DNA of 64,000 bases from Kitasatospora azatica KCTC 9699 (GTDB lineage Bacteria; Actinomycetota; Actinomycetes; Streptomycetales; Streptomycetaceae), in contig NZ_JQMO01000003.1 in the NCBI RefSeq assembly GCF_000744785.1, positions 1,612,001 to 1,676,000 on the forward strand. The letters run 5' to 3'. This document shows positions 1 through 8,785 of this stretch, piece by piece. Numbering within the stretch: the stretch's first letter is position 1; every line of letters begins with the position of its first letter. The translations under genes were made by a program, and so were the position numbers. The notes under the pieces were generated by a model. It was not told the DNA's origin, made no database searches, and saw nothing but the letters and a program-made list of their open reading frames with translations.

Positions 1-1
1 C

Positions 2-712
2 ATCGCGGTCGCCAAGTCGGTCCGGCTCGCGCTGGCCGGCGAGCTGGTACCGGACGCGGTCAACGTGCAGGGCGGCGTGATCGCCGAGGACGTCCGTCCG
101 GGCCTGCCGCTGGCCGAGAAGCTCGGCCGGATCTTCACCGCGCTGGCCGGCGAGGTGGCCGTCCGGCTCGATGTCGAGGTCCGCGGCGAGATCACCCAGC
201 ACGACGTCAAGGTGCTCGAACTCTCCGCGCTCAAGGGCGTCTTCGAGGACGTGGTGGCGGAGACCGTGTCCTACGTCAACGCCCCGCTGTTCGCCCAGGA
301 GCGCGGCGTCGAGGTGCGGCTGACCACCAGCAGCGAGAGCCCCGAGCACCGCAACGTGATCACCGTGCGCGGCACCCTGGCCAACGGCGGCGAGATCGCC
401 ATCTCCGGCACCCTCTCCGGCCCGAAGCAGCAGCAGAAGATCGTCGGCGTGGACGCCTTCGACGTGGACGTGGCGCTCACCGACCACATGGCCTTCTTCA
501 AGTACGAGGACCGCCCCGGCGTGGTCGGCACCCTCGGCCGGATCCTCGGCGACGCGGGCATCAACATCGCCGGCATGCAGGTGGCCCGGGACGGCGAGAC
601 CAAGGACGCGCTGGCCTCGATCACGGTCGACACCGAGATCCCGCAGGAGGTGCTGGCCGAGATCGCCGCCGAGATCGGCGCCAAGTTCGCCCGTTCGGTG
701 GACCTCGGCTGA
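2..712 (+). CDS. serA: D-3-phosphoglycerate dehydrogenase, C-terminal part (cut by window start)
   Basis: SerA oxidises 3-phosphoglycerate to 3-phosphohydroxypyruvate, the first step of serine synthesis, in the cytoplasm. Only the last 236 residues are visible; the frame is open to the first base of the window. The visible part holds the intervening regulatory-type domain found in long actinobacterial enzymes, followed by a C-terminal ACT domain that begins near the residues FFKYEDRPGVVGTLGRIL and ends at the stop. In this family the ACT domain binds serine for feedback inhibition. The catalytic and NAD-binding parts lie outside the window. A strong hairpin terminator follows 17 bases after the stop, so the transcript probably ends here. 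Confidence 0.95.
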   Translation: MAVAKSVRLALAGELVPDAVNVQGGVIAEDVRPGLPLAEKLGRIFTALAGEVAVRLDVEVRGEITQHDVKVLELSALKGVFEDVVAETVSYVNAPLFAQERGVEVRLTTSSESPEHRNVITVRGTLANGGEIAISGTLSGPKQQQKIVGVDAFDVDVALTDHMAFFKYEDRPGVVGTLGRILGDAGINIAGMQVARDGETKDALASITVDTEIPQEVLAEIAAEIGAKFARSVDLG

Positions 713-728
713 CGCATCGTCGGCTTCC

Positions 729-761
729 GGGGGCTCGGACCGCTGGTCGGTCCGGGCCCCC
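729..761 (+). terminator. Terminator of serA
   Basis: A 13-bp stem with one G-T pair (arms 729-741 and 749-761, 7-base loop) is followed by a short T-rich run. It sits just downstream of the serA stop. Confidence 0.75.
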
Positions 762-785
762 TTTGCTGTGTCCGGGTGAGGCTCG

Positions 786-820
786 TCTCAGATACTAGGA
801 AATCCAACTAAATCTAGAGA
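786..820. promoter_or_regulatory. AT-rich interrupted inverted repeat, possible operator or promoter
   Basis: Inside the 296-base gap between serA and the small gene at 1009 there is a conspicuously AT-rich patch in otherwise GC-rich DNA. The outer arms TCTC-AGAT (786-793) and ATCT-a-GAGA (812-820) are complementary with one bulged base, and the core contains AGGAAATCCAACTAA. This looks like a repressor site or promoter for the downstream small gene, but no binding protein can be assigned. The rest of the gap (821-1008) contains short hairpins, including GACGCCG/CGGCGTC at 971-987, and no convincing gene. Confidence 0.35.
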
Positions 821-1008
821 CAGTCGCTCGGCGCGGGCGTACCGTGAAATGGCACCCGGTGACCCCGTGTCCTGGACCCCACCAGAACGTCCGACACGAG
901 CGGGCCGTGTGTGCACGTACGCACCGTGGCGGGCGATCCCCGCCAGGCGTACCACCCTCCTCCCTCATCCGACGCCGCCTCGGCGTCTCCTGACTCAAGG
1001 AGCCCGGT

Positions 1009-1173
1009 ATGCCCCCCACCGCAAACCTGCTCGCCCGTGACCACTCCGCCGCGGCCCCCGCCGCCCCGGCCCGCCGTCGGCGCCGCCGCAGCGAGCCGCA
1101 TCCCTCCGATGCCGCCGCCGCCCTCCAGCGCGCGCTCGACCGCCGCGACAACGGCGGCGAGACCGGCCACTGA
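1009..1173 (+). CDS. Small basic hypothetical protein, 54 aa
   Basis: This short gene starts at ATG 1009 behind an AAGGAG ribosome binding site (997-1002, 6-base spacing) and ends at TGA 1171. Third codon positions are about 90 percent G or C, like the neighbouring real genes. The protein has an Ala/Pro-rich start, a run of six arginines (residues 22-27) and a predicted short helix around ALQRALDRRD (38-47). No signal peptide or membrane segment is visible. I do not recognise a function. It lies between serA and a secreted protease and has its own upstream hairpin-rich leader. The good RBS and codon bias make it more likely real than chance. Confidence 0.6.
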   Translation: MPPTANLLARDHSAAAPAAPARRRRRRSEPHPSDAAAALQRALDRRDNGGETGH

Positions 1174-1213
1174 GACGGCCCGGCAGTCGGGGGCGGTCTG
1201 ACGTTCAGCGCTC

Positions 1214-1244
1214 CGGTTAGGCCATTGGCCTGACGCTTCGTCAA
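1214..1244. promoter_or_regulatory. Palindrome TGACG-n3-CGTCA upstream of the subtilase gene
   Basis: The palindrome TGACGCTTCGTCA (1231-1243) is followed by AATTCTC. A second copy with the same flank occurs at 61360-61372. Read on the minus strand each copy offers a TTGACG -35 box with a downstream TAACCG (19-base spacing here, 16 at the second copy). A further small inverted repeat AGGCC-att-GGCCT lies at 1219-1231. It could be an operator for the protease gene at 1285 or a divergent promoter. Confidence 0.4.
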
Positions 1245-1284
1245 TTCTCGGGCGCGCCTCCCGAACAGGCCCGATTCTGGGGAG

Positions 1285-4200
1285 GTGCGTACCCGATCCT
1301 CCTTCGTCCTGATCCGGCTCGGCCTGGTGCTGGCGCTGCTGGCGGCCGCCCCCGCGGCCTCGGCGGCGGCCCGCGCCCAGGGACCGGCCGAGCGGCAGTC
1401 CGTGCTGCTCGAACTCGACACCGAACCCGCCGCCCCCGCCTGGCACCGCGCCGCCGAGGGCGCCCGGCGCGAGCAGCGCTCGGCGGCCGAGACCAGACGC
1501 GCGGCCGCCGAGGCCGGGCGCACCCAGCGGCAGCGGGCCGCCAGCGCGCTGGATCAGCTCGGCCACGTCCTCGGCCGGGACGCCCGGGTGCTCTACCGCA
1601 CCCAGACCCTGCTCACCGGCCTGGCGGTGGACCTCCCCGCGGCCCGGCTGCCGTTGCTGCGCGCGCTGCCCGGGGTGCGGGCGGTGCATCCGATCACGCT
1701 CAAGCAGCCGTCCAACGGGCACTCGGTGCCGCTCACCGGCGCGCCCGCGGTCTGGGACGGGCCGCCCGCCGTTGCGGGCAGCACCGGTGAGGGCGTGACG
1801 ATCGGGATCATCGACAGCGGCATCGACTACACCCACGCCGACTTCGGCGGCCCCGGCACCGAGGCCGCCTACCGCGCGGTCGACGGCACCCGGCCCGCCC
1901 CCGCCGCGCTCTTCCCCAACGCCAAGGTGGTCGGCGGGGCGGACCTGGTCGGCGACGACTACAACCCCGAGCCGGGCGCCCCGAACCACCAGCCCGTCCC
2001 GCACCCCGACCCCAACCCGCTGGACTGCGACCGCAACGGCCACGGCACCCATGTCGCGGGCACCGCCGCCGGCTACGGCGTCGCGGCGGACGGCAGCGGC
2101 TACCGCGGCCCCTACCGTCCCGGCCTGGCGCCGGCCGCCTTCCGGGTCGGCCCGGGCGCCGCACCCGGCGCCCGGCTCTACCCGATCCGGGTCTTCGGCT
2201 GCCAGGGCTCCACCGACCAGCTCGCGCACGCCCTCGACCTGGCCGCCGACCCCGACCAGGACGGCGACCTCAGCGACCACCTCGACGTGGTCAACCTCTC
2301 GCTCGGCAGCGGCTTCGGCGACCCGCAGGACGCCGACGCGGTGGCCGCCGACCGGCTGGCCGAGGCCGGCACCGTGGTGGTCGCCTCGGCGGGCAACGAC
2401 GGCGACGTCTTCGGCGTCGGCGGCAGCCCCGGGGTGGCCGCACGGGCCATCGCGGTCGCCGCCTCGGTCGGCGGGCACGGCGACGCTGACGGGGTGCGGG
2501 TGCTCGCCCCCGCCACGCTGGCCGGGGTGCTGCCCGCCCACTGGAGCGCCCGCTACCCGTCCTGGAGCAGCGCCGAGGTGGCCGGCGTGCTGGCCCGCCC
2601 GGTCGACCAGGCCGACGGCTGCGCCCCCTTCTCGGCCGCCGACGGGGCCCGGCTGCGCGGCAGGGTCGCGCTGCTCGACTGGACGGTCCGGGACGCCGAC
2701 CGGGCCTGCGGCTCGGCGCCGCGGGTCGACCAGGCCGCCGCGGCCGGCGCCGTCGGCGTGCTGCTGGCAGCCGACGGCGACCACCTCGGCGAGATCACCG
2801 GCGACGAGCGGATCCCGGCCGCGATCCTGGCCCGGGCCGACGGCGACCGGCTGCGCCAGGCCGTCGCCGCCGGCGAGGTGCGGGTGCAGCTGGCCGCGCC
2901 GGGCAACCCGCTGCACGGCTCGGTCGCCCAGGACCAGCCCGAACGCGTCGACACGCTGGCCGCGTTCAGCTCCCGCGGCCTCGGCGCCGACGGAGTGCTC
3001 AAACCCGATCTGGCGGCCCCCGGCGAGACCATCTGGTCGGCGAAGGCGGGCAGCGGCAGCCTCGGCACCCGGGAGGACGGCACCTCGATGGCCGCCCCGC
3101 ACATCACCGGCATCGCCGCCCTGGTCCGGGCCGCGCACCGGGACTGGACCGTGGCCCAGGTCAAGGCCGCGCTGATGAACACCGCCACCGACCTGTGGGC
3201 CGGCGACGGTCGGTCAGGCCCGGTGCTGGGGCCCGAGCGCGCCGGTGCCGGGCGGGTCCGGGCCGACCTCGCGGTGGCCACCCCGGCGATCGCCTACGCG
3301 GCCGAACCGGCCGGCGCCGTCGGCCTCTCCTTCGGCCCGGTGCCGGTGAGCGGACCGGCGGCGCCGAGCCGCGAGGTGGTGGTGCAGAACCTCTCCGCCG
3401 CCCCGCTGAGCTACACCACCGGGTACCAGCCGGCCACCGAGCTGCCCGGGGCGCGCTTCGAACCGACCCCGGAGCGGATCACCCTCGGCCCGGGGGAGAG
3501 CGCCCGGGTGCGGGTGACGCTGAGGGTGGCCGGACGGGTCGACCGGGCCCCCGACCCGAGCCTGGCCCTCACCCAGGCGGGGCGGGCCCGCAGCTACCGG
3601 GGCGAACTCTCCGGGCAGTTGCTGCTCACGCCCGCCGAGCCGGGGCCGCCGACGCTGCGGGTGCCGTTGTTCGCCGCACCGCGCCCGGCCTCGGAGCTGA
3701 CGGCCGTTCAACTGTCCGGCGGGCTGCTGGCGCTGGCTGGCACCCCCGCGCTGACCAGCACCGGAACCGCCTCCCTGGTCAGCGCCTTCGCGCTGGGCGC
3801 CGAGGCGCCGCGCTGGCCGGACTGCCCCGGCGCCGACACCTGCGCGAGCCGGCCCGGCGAGCGGGCGGCCGCCCTGCGGGCGGTCGGCGCGGCCACCGAC
3901 AGCCCGACCGGCGGCGGGCTGCTGTACCTGGCCGCCGTCAGCTGGGCCCCGGCGGCCAGCCCGGTCGGCGCCAGTGCGGTGCGCGCCTCGCTGGACACCG
4001 ACGGGGACGGCGTGGCCGACGCCGTGGTGCTGGCCGACCGGCTGCGGGGCAGCGACGTCCTGGTGGCCCGGCTGCTGGACGCGCGAACCGGGCGGGAGCT
4101 GGACGTCCAGCCGCTGAACGGCCGCTGGGGCGACACCGACACCGACCTGCTGGACAGCGACGCGGTGCTGCTGCCGGTCCGGCTGGCCGCGCTGCCCGGC

Positions 4201-4512
4201 CTGGCGCCCGGCGGCGGGCTGCTGCGCTACGCGGTCTGGACCGGGCCCACCGGCGGGCCGCCGGAGCCCGGGCAGGCGCTCTCGGCGATCGGGTTCACCG
4301 ACGGGCACCCGGCGCTGGAGTTCGACACCCGACACCCGGCGCTGGACGTGCGCCTGGCCCCCGACGAAGCCCCGGCCGTGCTGGCCGCCGCCCACCCCGG
4401 CACCACGCTGGAGGTGCGCCGGGCCGGCGGCGCCGAGGCCCGCCTGCTGCTCATCCACCACCTGAACCCGGACGGTCGCCGTGCGGAACTCCTGACCCTG
4501 CCCGCGCAGTGA
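1285..4512 (+). CDS. Secreted subtilisin-family (S8) serine protease with PA insert, 1075 aa
   Basis: A large exported endopeptidase. The N-terminus (about residues 1-27) is a signal peptide with a hydrophobic core ending in PAASA. A propeptide-like region precedes the peptidase domain. The catalytic triad is visible: Asp177 in IIDSGIDYTH, His253 in HGTHVAG, Ser601 in GTSMAAPH; the oxyanion Asn371 is in ASAGND. Between His and Ser there is a protease-associated (PA) insertion of roughly residues 405-545. The C-terminal 400 residues look like beta-sandwich domains and contain a DTDGDGVAD segment, possibly calcium binding. The chosen GTG lies directly behind GGGGAGG with no spacer, so the true start could differ slightly, but the signal peptide supports it. 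The 3' end overlaps the convergent YfhO-type gene by 62 bases. Confidence 0.93.
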   Translation: MRTRSSFVLIRLGLVLALLAAAPAASAAARAQGPAERQSVLLELDTEPAAPAWHRAAEGARREQRSAAETRRAAAEAGRTQRQRAASALDQLGHVLGRDARVLYRTQTLLTGLAVDLPAARLPLLRALPGVRAVHPITLKQPSNGHSVPLTGAPAVWDGPPAVAGSTGEGVTIGIIDSGIDYTHADFGGPGTEAAYRAVDGTRPAPAALFPNAKVVGGADLVGDDYNPEPGAPNHQPVPHPDPNPLDCDRNGHGTHVAGTAAGYGVAADGSGYRGPYRPGLAPAAFRVGPGAAPGARLYPIRVFGCQGSTDQLAHALDLAADPDQDGDLSDHLDVVNLSLGSGFGDPQDADAVAADRLAEAGTVVVASAGNDGDVFGVGGSPGVAARAIAVAASVGGHGDADGVRVLAPATLAGVLPAHWSARYPSWSSAEVAGVLARPVDQADGCAPFSAADGARLRGRVALLDWTVRDADRACGSAPRVDQAAAAGAVGVLLAADGDHLGEITGDERIPAAILARADGDRLRQAVAAGEVRVQLAAPGNPLHGSVAQDQPERVDTLAAFSSRGLGADGVLKPDLAAPGETIWSAKAGSGSLGTREDGTSMAAPHITGIAALVRAAHRDWTVAQVKAALMNTATDLWAGDGRSGPVLGPERAGAGRVRADLAVATPAIAYAAEPAGAVGLSFGPVPVSGPAAPSREVVVQNLSAAPLSYTTGYQPATELPGARFEPTPERITLGPGESARVRVTLRVAGRVDRAPDPSLALTQAGRARSYRGELSGQLLLTPAEPGPPTLRVPLFAAPRPASELTAVQLSGGLLALAGTPALTSTGTASLVSAFALGAEAPRWPDCPGADTCASRPGERAAALRAVGAATDSPTGGGLLYLAAVSWAPAASPVGASAVRASLDTDGDGVADAVVLADRLRGSDVLVARLLDARTGRELDVQPLNGRWGDTDTDLLDSDAVLLPVRLAALPGLAPGGGLLRYAVWTGPTGGPPEPGQALSAIGFTDGHPALEFDTRHPALDVRLAPDEAPAVLAAAHPGTTLEVRRAGGAEARLLLIHHLNPDGRRAELLTLPAQ

Positions 4513-6967
4513 CGGTCCGTCGCCCTGGGCGCCGCCCGGGGCCGCGCCACCAGGACCAGCCCGTCACCAGCACCCAGGCCGCCGTCGCCCCCGCCGCGAC
4601 CCGCAGCCCTTCCGCCAGCCCCGGCTGGCGGAAGTCGCAGTCCACCCGGGCGGCACCGGCGCCGAGCGGCACCGCGATCAGGCCCTGCACCGACTGCGGG
4701 GCGGCCGGTGCCCGGCCGTCCACCCCGCACCGCCAACCCGGCACGGCGGGTACCGCCAGCACCGCCGTCCCGGTGCTCCCCGGCGGCAGCGTGGCGCTGA
4801 TCGCGTGCCCGCCCGCTCGCACCGCCGTCGCCCCGGACGCCCGCAGGGCGCGCACCGCCGCGTCCAGCGCCGCCTGGTCCAGGCAGCCGAAGGGATGCGC
4901 CGGCACCTGGGTGGCCAGGGCGGCCCGGACCGTCACCCGCAGCACCCCGTCGGCCGGCACCGGGCCCAGCGCGGTGATCGGCAGCGCGACCGTGCTCTGC
5001 TGCCCGTCGGCCGCCAGCGACCCGCCCGGCCAGCTCACCGCCCCCGCCAGGTAGGGCGCGTACAGGTAGCCGGCCCGGCCGGGCGTGCAGTGCGCGGTCA
5101 GCTCGGTCCCGTCGGAGCCGTCCGGGGTGGTCGGGATCGACCAGCCGCTGCTGCCGTGGTCGGTGGGCGCCGGGCCGCCGCCGGGCACCAGCGCCGGGAT
5201 CTCGTAGACCGTCGCGCCCAGCACCGCCTGCTGCCGCGCCCAGACCGAGGAGCTGTCCCGGCTGCCCGCCCCGGGCAGGCTCACCAGCGGCGGCGCGGCC
5301 GATCGACGCACCGTCAGGTCGGGGTCGAGCGAGCTGGTGACGCCGAACAGGGCCTGCCCGACCGGGTCGGTGAAGCTCAGCGTCTGCCGGCCCTGCAGCA
5401 GCCAGCCCGCGCCGAGCGTGTGCAGGGTCTGCGCGGTGGCCGAGGGCAGGTAGTCGCTGCGGTAGCCGCCGCCCTGCCCGCCCAGCAGCATCGGGTCATT
5501 GCCGGTGAACAGGTGCGGGCCGGGGTCGCTGCGCCCGTCCGGCCAGTGGTCGGCGCCCTGCACCAGGGCCCGGGCCGCCCGCAGCTGCGGCGAGTCGGGC
5601 GCGACGGCGGCCGGCTGCCGTCGCTCGCGCAGCGCCAGCACCGAGTACGCCGCCCAAGTCGACCCCGCGAACACCCCACAGGCCAGCACCACCAAGGCCA
5701 CCCGCCGCTCGCGAGCCCCACGCCCCAGCGCCCGGACGGTCAGCACCACCAGCGGCACCCCGACCCCCAGCAGCACCCAGGTGATCGGCCGGGTCGAGCC
5801 GCGCCCATGGGTGGTGGCCGCGAGCACGGCCAGCAGCGCCACCCCGCCGCCCAGCGCGAACAGCCGCGGCCGGTGCGCCAGACAGACCCAGGCGGCCATG
5901 GTCAGCAGGCCGCTCAGCACGAAGGTCGACCGGTACGGGTCGCCCTCGGGTGCGGTGGAGACGTGCCAGAGCAGGATGGTCGGCCGCCACACGAAGGAGA
6001 CCGCGACCAGCAGCAGCGCCACCGTCCAGGCCACCCGCTCGCGCAGCCGCACCCGCCGGTTGAACGGCAGCGAGGCCACCAGCAGCAGCCCGAGCACCCC
6101 GACGAATACGTTCGGCAGCGCCCGCGCCGACAGCCCGCCGGGCAGCAGCTGGGCCAGGTAGTCGGTCAGCCCCGGGGTGCTCGGATGCAGGGCCGAGGCC
6201 GGCTGGGCCGCCCGCCCGGCCTTGTAGGTGAGCCAGAGCACGGGTGCGGCGAAGCCGATCCCGACCGCTGCCATGCCGAGCGCCCGTCCCAGCGAGCGCA
6301 GCCGCTCCCGCACCGGCCGCCGGGAGACCGCCAGCCGCAGCACCAGCACCAGCGCGGCGCCCAGGGAGGCGGTGGCGGCCGTGTAGAAGTCGCCCAGCCA
6401 GGCCACCGCCACCGCCAGGGTGCCGAGCGGCCAGCCGGTGTGCCGCAGGCAGCGGTCGAAGGCCAGGCAGAGCAGCGGCAGCGAGACCAGCCCCCACATC
6501 CAGGCCGGCCGCCCGACCCCCGCCGCCAGCACCCAGGCGCAGAGCCCGTACCCCACCGCCAGCAGCGCCCGCGCCCAGGCCGAGCCGATGTGCAGCCGCC
6601 CCAGGAAGACGGTCATCAGGGCGGTCCCCAGCCCCAGGCTGAGCAGGGTCGCGAAGAAGACCCCGAGCGCCACCTGATCCCGGGGGAAGAGCGCCACCAG
6701 CCAGGAGAAGGGATTGAGCAGATCGGTCACCAGGTCCGGCAGGAAGGGCACCCCGTACCCGCTGTTCCAGTTGACCAGCAGGTCCCCGCCGCCGTCCCCG
6801 CGCAGCAGGTCCCACAGGTGCGTGTGCAGCGGCACGATCTGCTCCGCCAACTGCGCACCGGCCCTGGGCCGTCCCCCGAACGGGTAGCTCCCGTGCGCCG
6901 CCAGCGCCAGGCAGTAGCCCCCCACCGCCATCCCCGCAGCCCCTGCGGCGGCCTTCAGCTCTCGCAT
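4451..6967 (-). CDS. YfhO-family multi-spanning membrane protein, 838 aa
   Basis: A large integral membrane protein with about a dozen hydrophobic segments in the first 450 residues and an extracytoplasmic C-terminal domain closed by a last membrane segment. The N-terminal motifs (SYPFGG followed by QIVPLHTHLWDLLRG, then NWNSGYGVPFLPDL and NPFSWLVALFP) are typical of the YfhO family, whose Bacillus member is needed for glycosylation of lipoteichoic acid and which has a GT-C glycosyltransferase-like fold. In this organism the acceptor is unknown; a role in decorating an envelope polymer is inferred. The ATG at 6967 is the only good start. It is divergent from the Uma2 gene and its 3' end runs 62 bases into the convergent subtilase gene. 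Confidence 0.85.
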   Translation of the reverse strand: MRELKAAAGAAGMAVGGYCLALAAHGSYPFGGRPRAGAQLAEQIVPLHTHLWDLLRGDGGGDLLVNWNSGYGVPFLPDLVTDLLNPFSWLVALFPRDQVALGVFFATLLSLGLGTALMTVFLGRLHIGSAWARALLAVGYGLCAWVLAAGVGRPAWMWGLVSLPLLCLAFDRCLRHTGWPLGTLAVAVAWLGDFYTAATASLGAALVLVLRLAVSRRPVRERLRSLGRALGMAAVGIGFAAPVLWLTYKAGRAAQPASALHPSTPGLTDYLAQLLPGGLSARALPNVFVGVLGLLLVASLPFNRRVRLRERVAWTVALLLVAVSFVWRPTILLWHVSTAPEGDPYRSTFVLSGLLTMAAWVCLAHRPRLFALGGGVALLAVLAATTHGRGSTRPITWVLLGVGVPLVVLTVRALGRGARERRVALVVLACGVFAGSTWAAYSVLALRERRQPAAVAPDSPQLRAARALVQGADHWPDGRSDPGPHLFTGNDPMLLGGQGGGYRSDYLPSATAQTLHTLGAGWLLQGRQTLSFTDPVGQALFGVTSSLDPDLTVRRSAAPPLVSLPGAGSRDSSSVWARQQAVLGATVYEIPALVPGGGPAPTDHGSSGWSIPTTPDGSDGTELTAHCTPGRAGYLYAPYLAGAVSWPGGSLAADGQQSTVALPITALGPVPADGVLRVTVRAALATQVPAHPFGCLDQAALDAAVRALRASGATAVRAGGHAISATLPPGSTGTAVLAVPAVPGWRCGVDGRAPAAPQSVQGLIAVPLGAGAARVDCDFRQPGLAEGLRVAAGATAAWVLVTGWSWWRGPGRRPGRRTVTARAGSGVPHGDRPGSGGG

Positions 6968-7059
6968 GCGGCCATCCTGGACACGTTCGGGTGATTCGCT
7001 GTCAGGACCCGCCGGGTAGATTGAGGTGGACCGCCAGAATCTCTCGCATGGGAGTAACG

Positions 7060-7629
7060 ATGAGCGTCGAACCGTTCCCGGACTGGCTGGTTCCCCCTAC
7101 CGGGGGTTGGACGGCCGAGGACTTGGACCGGCTCCCCGAACTGCCTCCGCACACCGAGCTGATCGACGGGAGCTTGGTCTTCGTGAGTCCTCAGACGATC
7201 TTTCACGCCTGGGTGATCCGGAAGCTGTTGAACGGTCTGTTGTCCGCAGTGCCGTCCGGTCTTGAGGTCTGGTCGGAGTTCAGCGTTGTTCTCGGACGCA
7301 GCAACCGCCCTGAGCCGGACCTGGTCGTGACAAGGGCAGAGGCACGGACGAGCCTGCGCCAGACCTCCTTCCGCGCCGAGGACGTGCTGCTCGCCGTGGA
7401 GGTGATGTCTCCTGACTCGGTCTCCCGAGACCGGGAAGTCAAGCCTCGGAAGTACGCGGAGGCTGGCATCCGCCACTACTGGCGGGTCGAGAACGACGAC
7501 GACCACGCTGTCGTCTACACCTACGAACTCGACCCGGCATCCGGCCTTTACGGAAAGGCCGGAATCCATCACGACGGTGTCAAGCTCGATCGGCCGTTCC
7601 TGATCGACATCCCTTTGGCCCTCCGCTGA
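7060..7629 (+). CDS. Uma2-family (DUF820) PD-(D/E)XK nuclease-like protein
   Basis: About 189 residues. Members of this family have a restriction-endonuclease fold and are very numerous in Streptomyces and cyanobacteria, but their substrate is unknown. The family pattern is visible: ELIDGSLVF near the N-terminus, then the probable active-site acidic residues in PEPDLVV and LLAVEVMSPDS, followed by a KPRKYAEAGI helix. I chose ATG 7060 because GGAG at 7051-7054 precedes it by 5 bases; an in-frame ATG at 7048 is possible. It stands alone between a divergent membrane-protein gene and leuB and is probably independent of amino-acid synthesis. Confidence 0.85.
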   Translation: MSVEPFPDWLVPPTGGWTAEDLDRLPELPPHTELIDGSLVFVSPQTIFHAWVIRKLLNGLLSAVPSGLEVWSEFSVVLGRSNRPEPDLVVTRAEARTSLRQTSFRAEDVLLAVEVMSPDSVSRDREVKPRKYAEAGIRHYWRVENDDDHAVVYTYELDPASGLYGKAGIHHDGVKLDRPFLIDIPLALR

Positions 7630-7687
7630 CCGTCCGCATAATGGACGCCAGATGTCACCCCCCGAGACCCGGAGTACCGTTCCCACC

Positions 7688-8725
7688 ATGTCTCGCACCC
7701 TTCGTCTCGCAGTGATCCCCGGTGACGGTATCGGCCAGGAAGTGGTGGCCGAGGGTCTCAAGGTGCTCACCGCCGCGCTCCCGGCCGACGTCAAGCTCGA
7801 GACCACCGAGTACGACCTCGGTGCGCGCCGCTACCACGCGACCGGTGAGACCCTCCCGGACAGCGTGCTCGAGGAGCTGAAGGTCCAGGACGCGATCCTG
7901 CTCGGCGCGATCGGTGACCCGTCCGTCCCCTCCGGGGTGCTGGAGCGCGGGCTGCTGCTCAAGCTGCGGTTCGCCTTCGACCACCACATCAACCTGCGCC
8001 CGGGCAAGCTCTTCCCCGGCGTGCAGTCCCCGCTGGCGGGCAACCCGGACATCGACTTCGTCGTGGTCCGCGAGGGCACCGAGGGCCCGTACGTCGGCAA
8101 CGGCGGCTCGCTGCGCACCGGCACCGAGCACGAGGTGGCCACCGAGGTCAGCCTCAACACCGCCTTCGGCATCGAGCGCGTGGTCCGCGACGCCTACCGC
8201 CGGGCGGCCGCCCGCCCGCGCAAGAAGCTGACCCTGGTCCACAAGAACAACGTGCTGGTGCACGCCGGCCACCTGTGGACCCGGATCTTCCAGCAGGTCG
8301 GCCAGGAGTTCCCCGAGGTCACCACCGACTACCTGCACGTGGACGCGGCGACGATCTTCTTCGTCACCCAGCCCGAGCGGTTCGACGTGATCGTCACCGA
8401 CAACCTGTTCGGCGACATCATCACCGACCTGGCCGCCGCGGTCACCGGTGGCATCGGCCTGGCTGCCAGCGGCAACATCAACCCGTCCGGCGCCTTCCCC
8501 TCGATGTTCGAGCCGGTGCACGGCTCGGCCCCGGACATCGCGGGCCAGGGCAAGGCCGACCCGACCGCCACCGTGCTGTCGGTCGCCATGCTCCTCGACC
8601 ACCTGGGCTTCACGGCCGAGGCGGCCACGGTGGAGGCGGCGGTCGCCGCCGACCTGACCGAACGCACCGGTACTCGCAGCACCTCGCAGGTCGGCGACGC
8701 GCTCGCCGCCCGAGTATCCGGCTGA
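7688..8725 (+). CDS. leuB: 3-isopropylmalate dehydrogenase
   Basis: LeuB oxidatively decarboxylates 3-isopropylmalate with NAD+ in the third committed step of leucine synthesis. The 345-residue product starts LRLAVIPGDGIGQEV and has the substrate and metal-binding segment TDNLFGDIITDLAAAV and the cofactor loop MFEPVHGSAPDIAGQGKA, all typical of the isopropylmalate/isocitrate dehydrogenase family. I chose ATG 7688 because the family begins there; an upstream in-frame ATG (7652) would add 12 unconserved residues. ilvE follows after 167 bases with a hairpin between. leuC and leuD lie 19 kb away in this window, so the leucine genes are split. Confidence 0.96.
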   Translation: MSRTLRLAVIPGDGIGQEVVAEGLKVLTAALPADVKLETTEYDLGARRYHATGETLPDSVLEELKVQDAILLGAIGDPSVPSGVLERGLLLKLRFAFDHHINLRPGKLFPGVQSPLAGNPDIDFVVVREGTEGPYVGNGGSLRTGTEHEVATEVSLNTAFGIERVVRDAYRRAAARPRKKLTLVHKNNVLVHAGHLWTRIFQQVGQEFPEVTTDYLHVDAATIFFVTQPERFDVIVTDNLFGDIITDLAAAVTGGIGLAASGNINPSGAFPSMFEPVHGSAPDIAGQGKADPTATVLSVAMLLDHLGFTAEAATVEAAVAADLTERTGTRSTSQVGDALAARVSG

Positions 8726-8751
8726 CGGGCCGGCTGGGAGGCGGAACTAGG

Positions 8752-8767
8752 CGCCCCTTCGGGGGCG
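8752..8767 (+). terminator. Possible terminator after leuB
   Basis: Six G/C pairs (8752-8757 with 8762-8767) close a TTCG tetraloop 26 bases after the leuB stop. There is no T-tract, which is common for Streptomyces terminators. Confidence 0.5.
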
Positions 8768-8785
8768 TACAACCCCACAGCTGTT

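Noticed and set aside
814..3138. A 774-codon minus-strand open frame across the subtilase gene
   Set aside because: It is the antisense of a gene with clear catalytic motifs; composition is Gly/Arg/Ala-rich as expected from GC-rich shadow frames.
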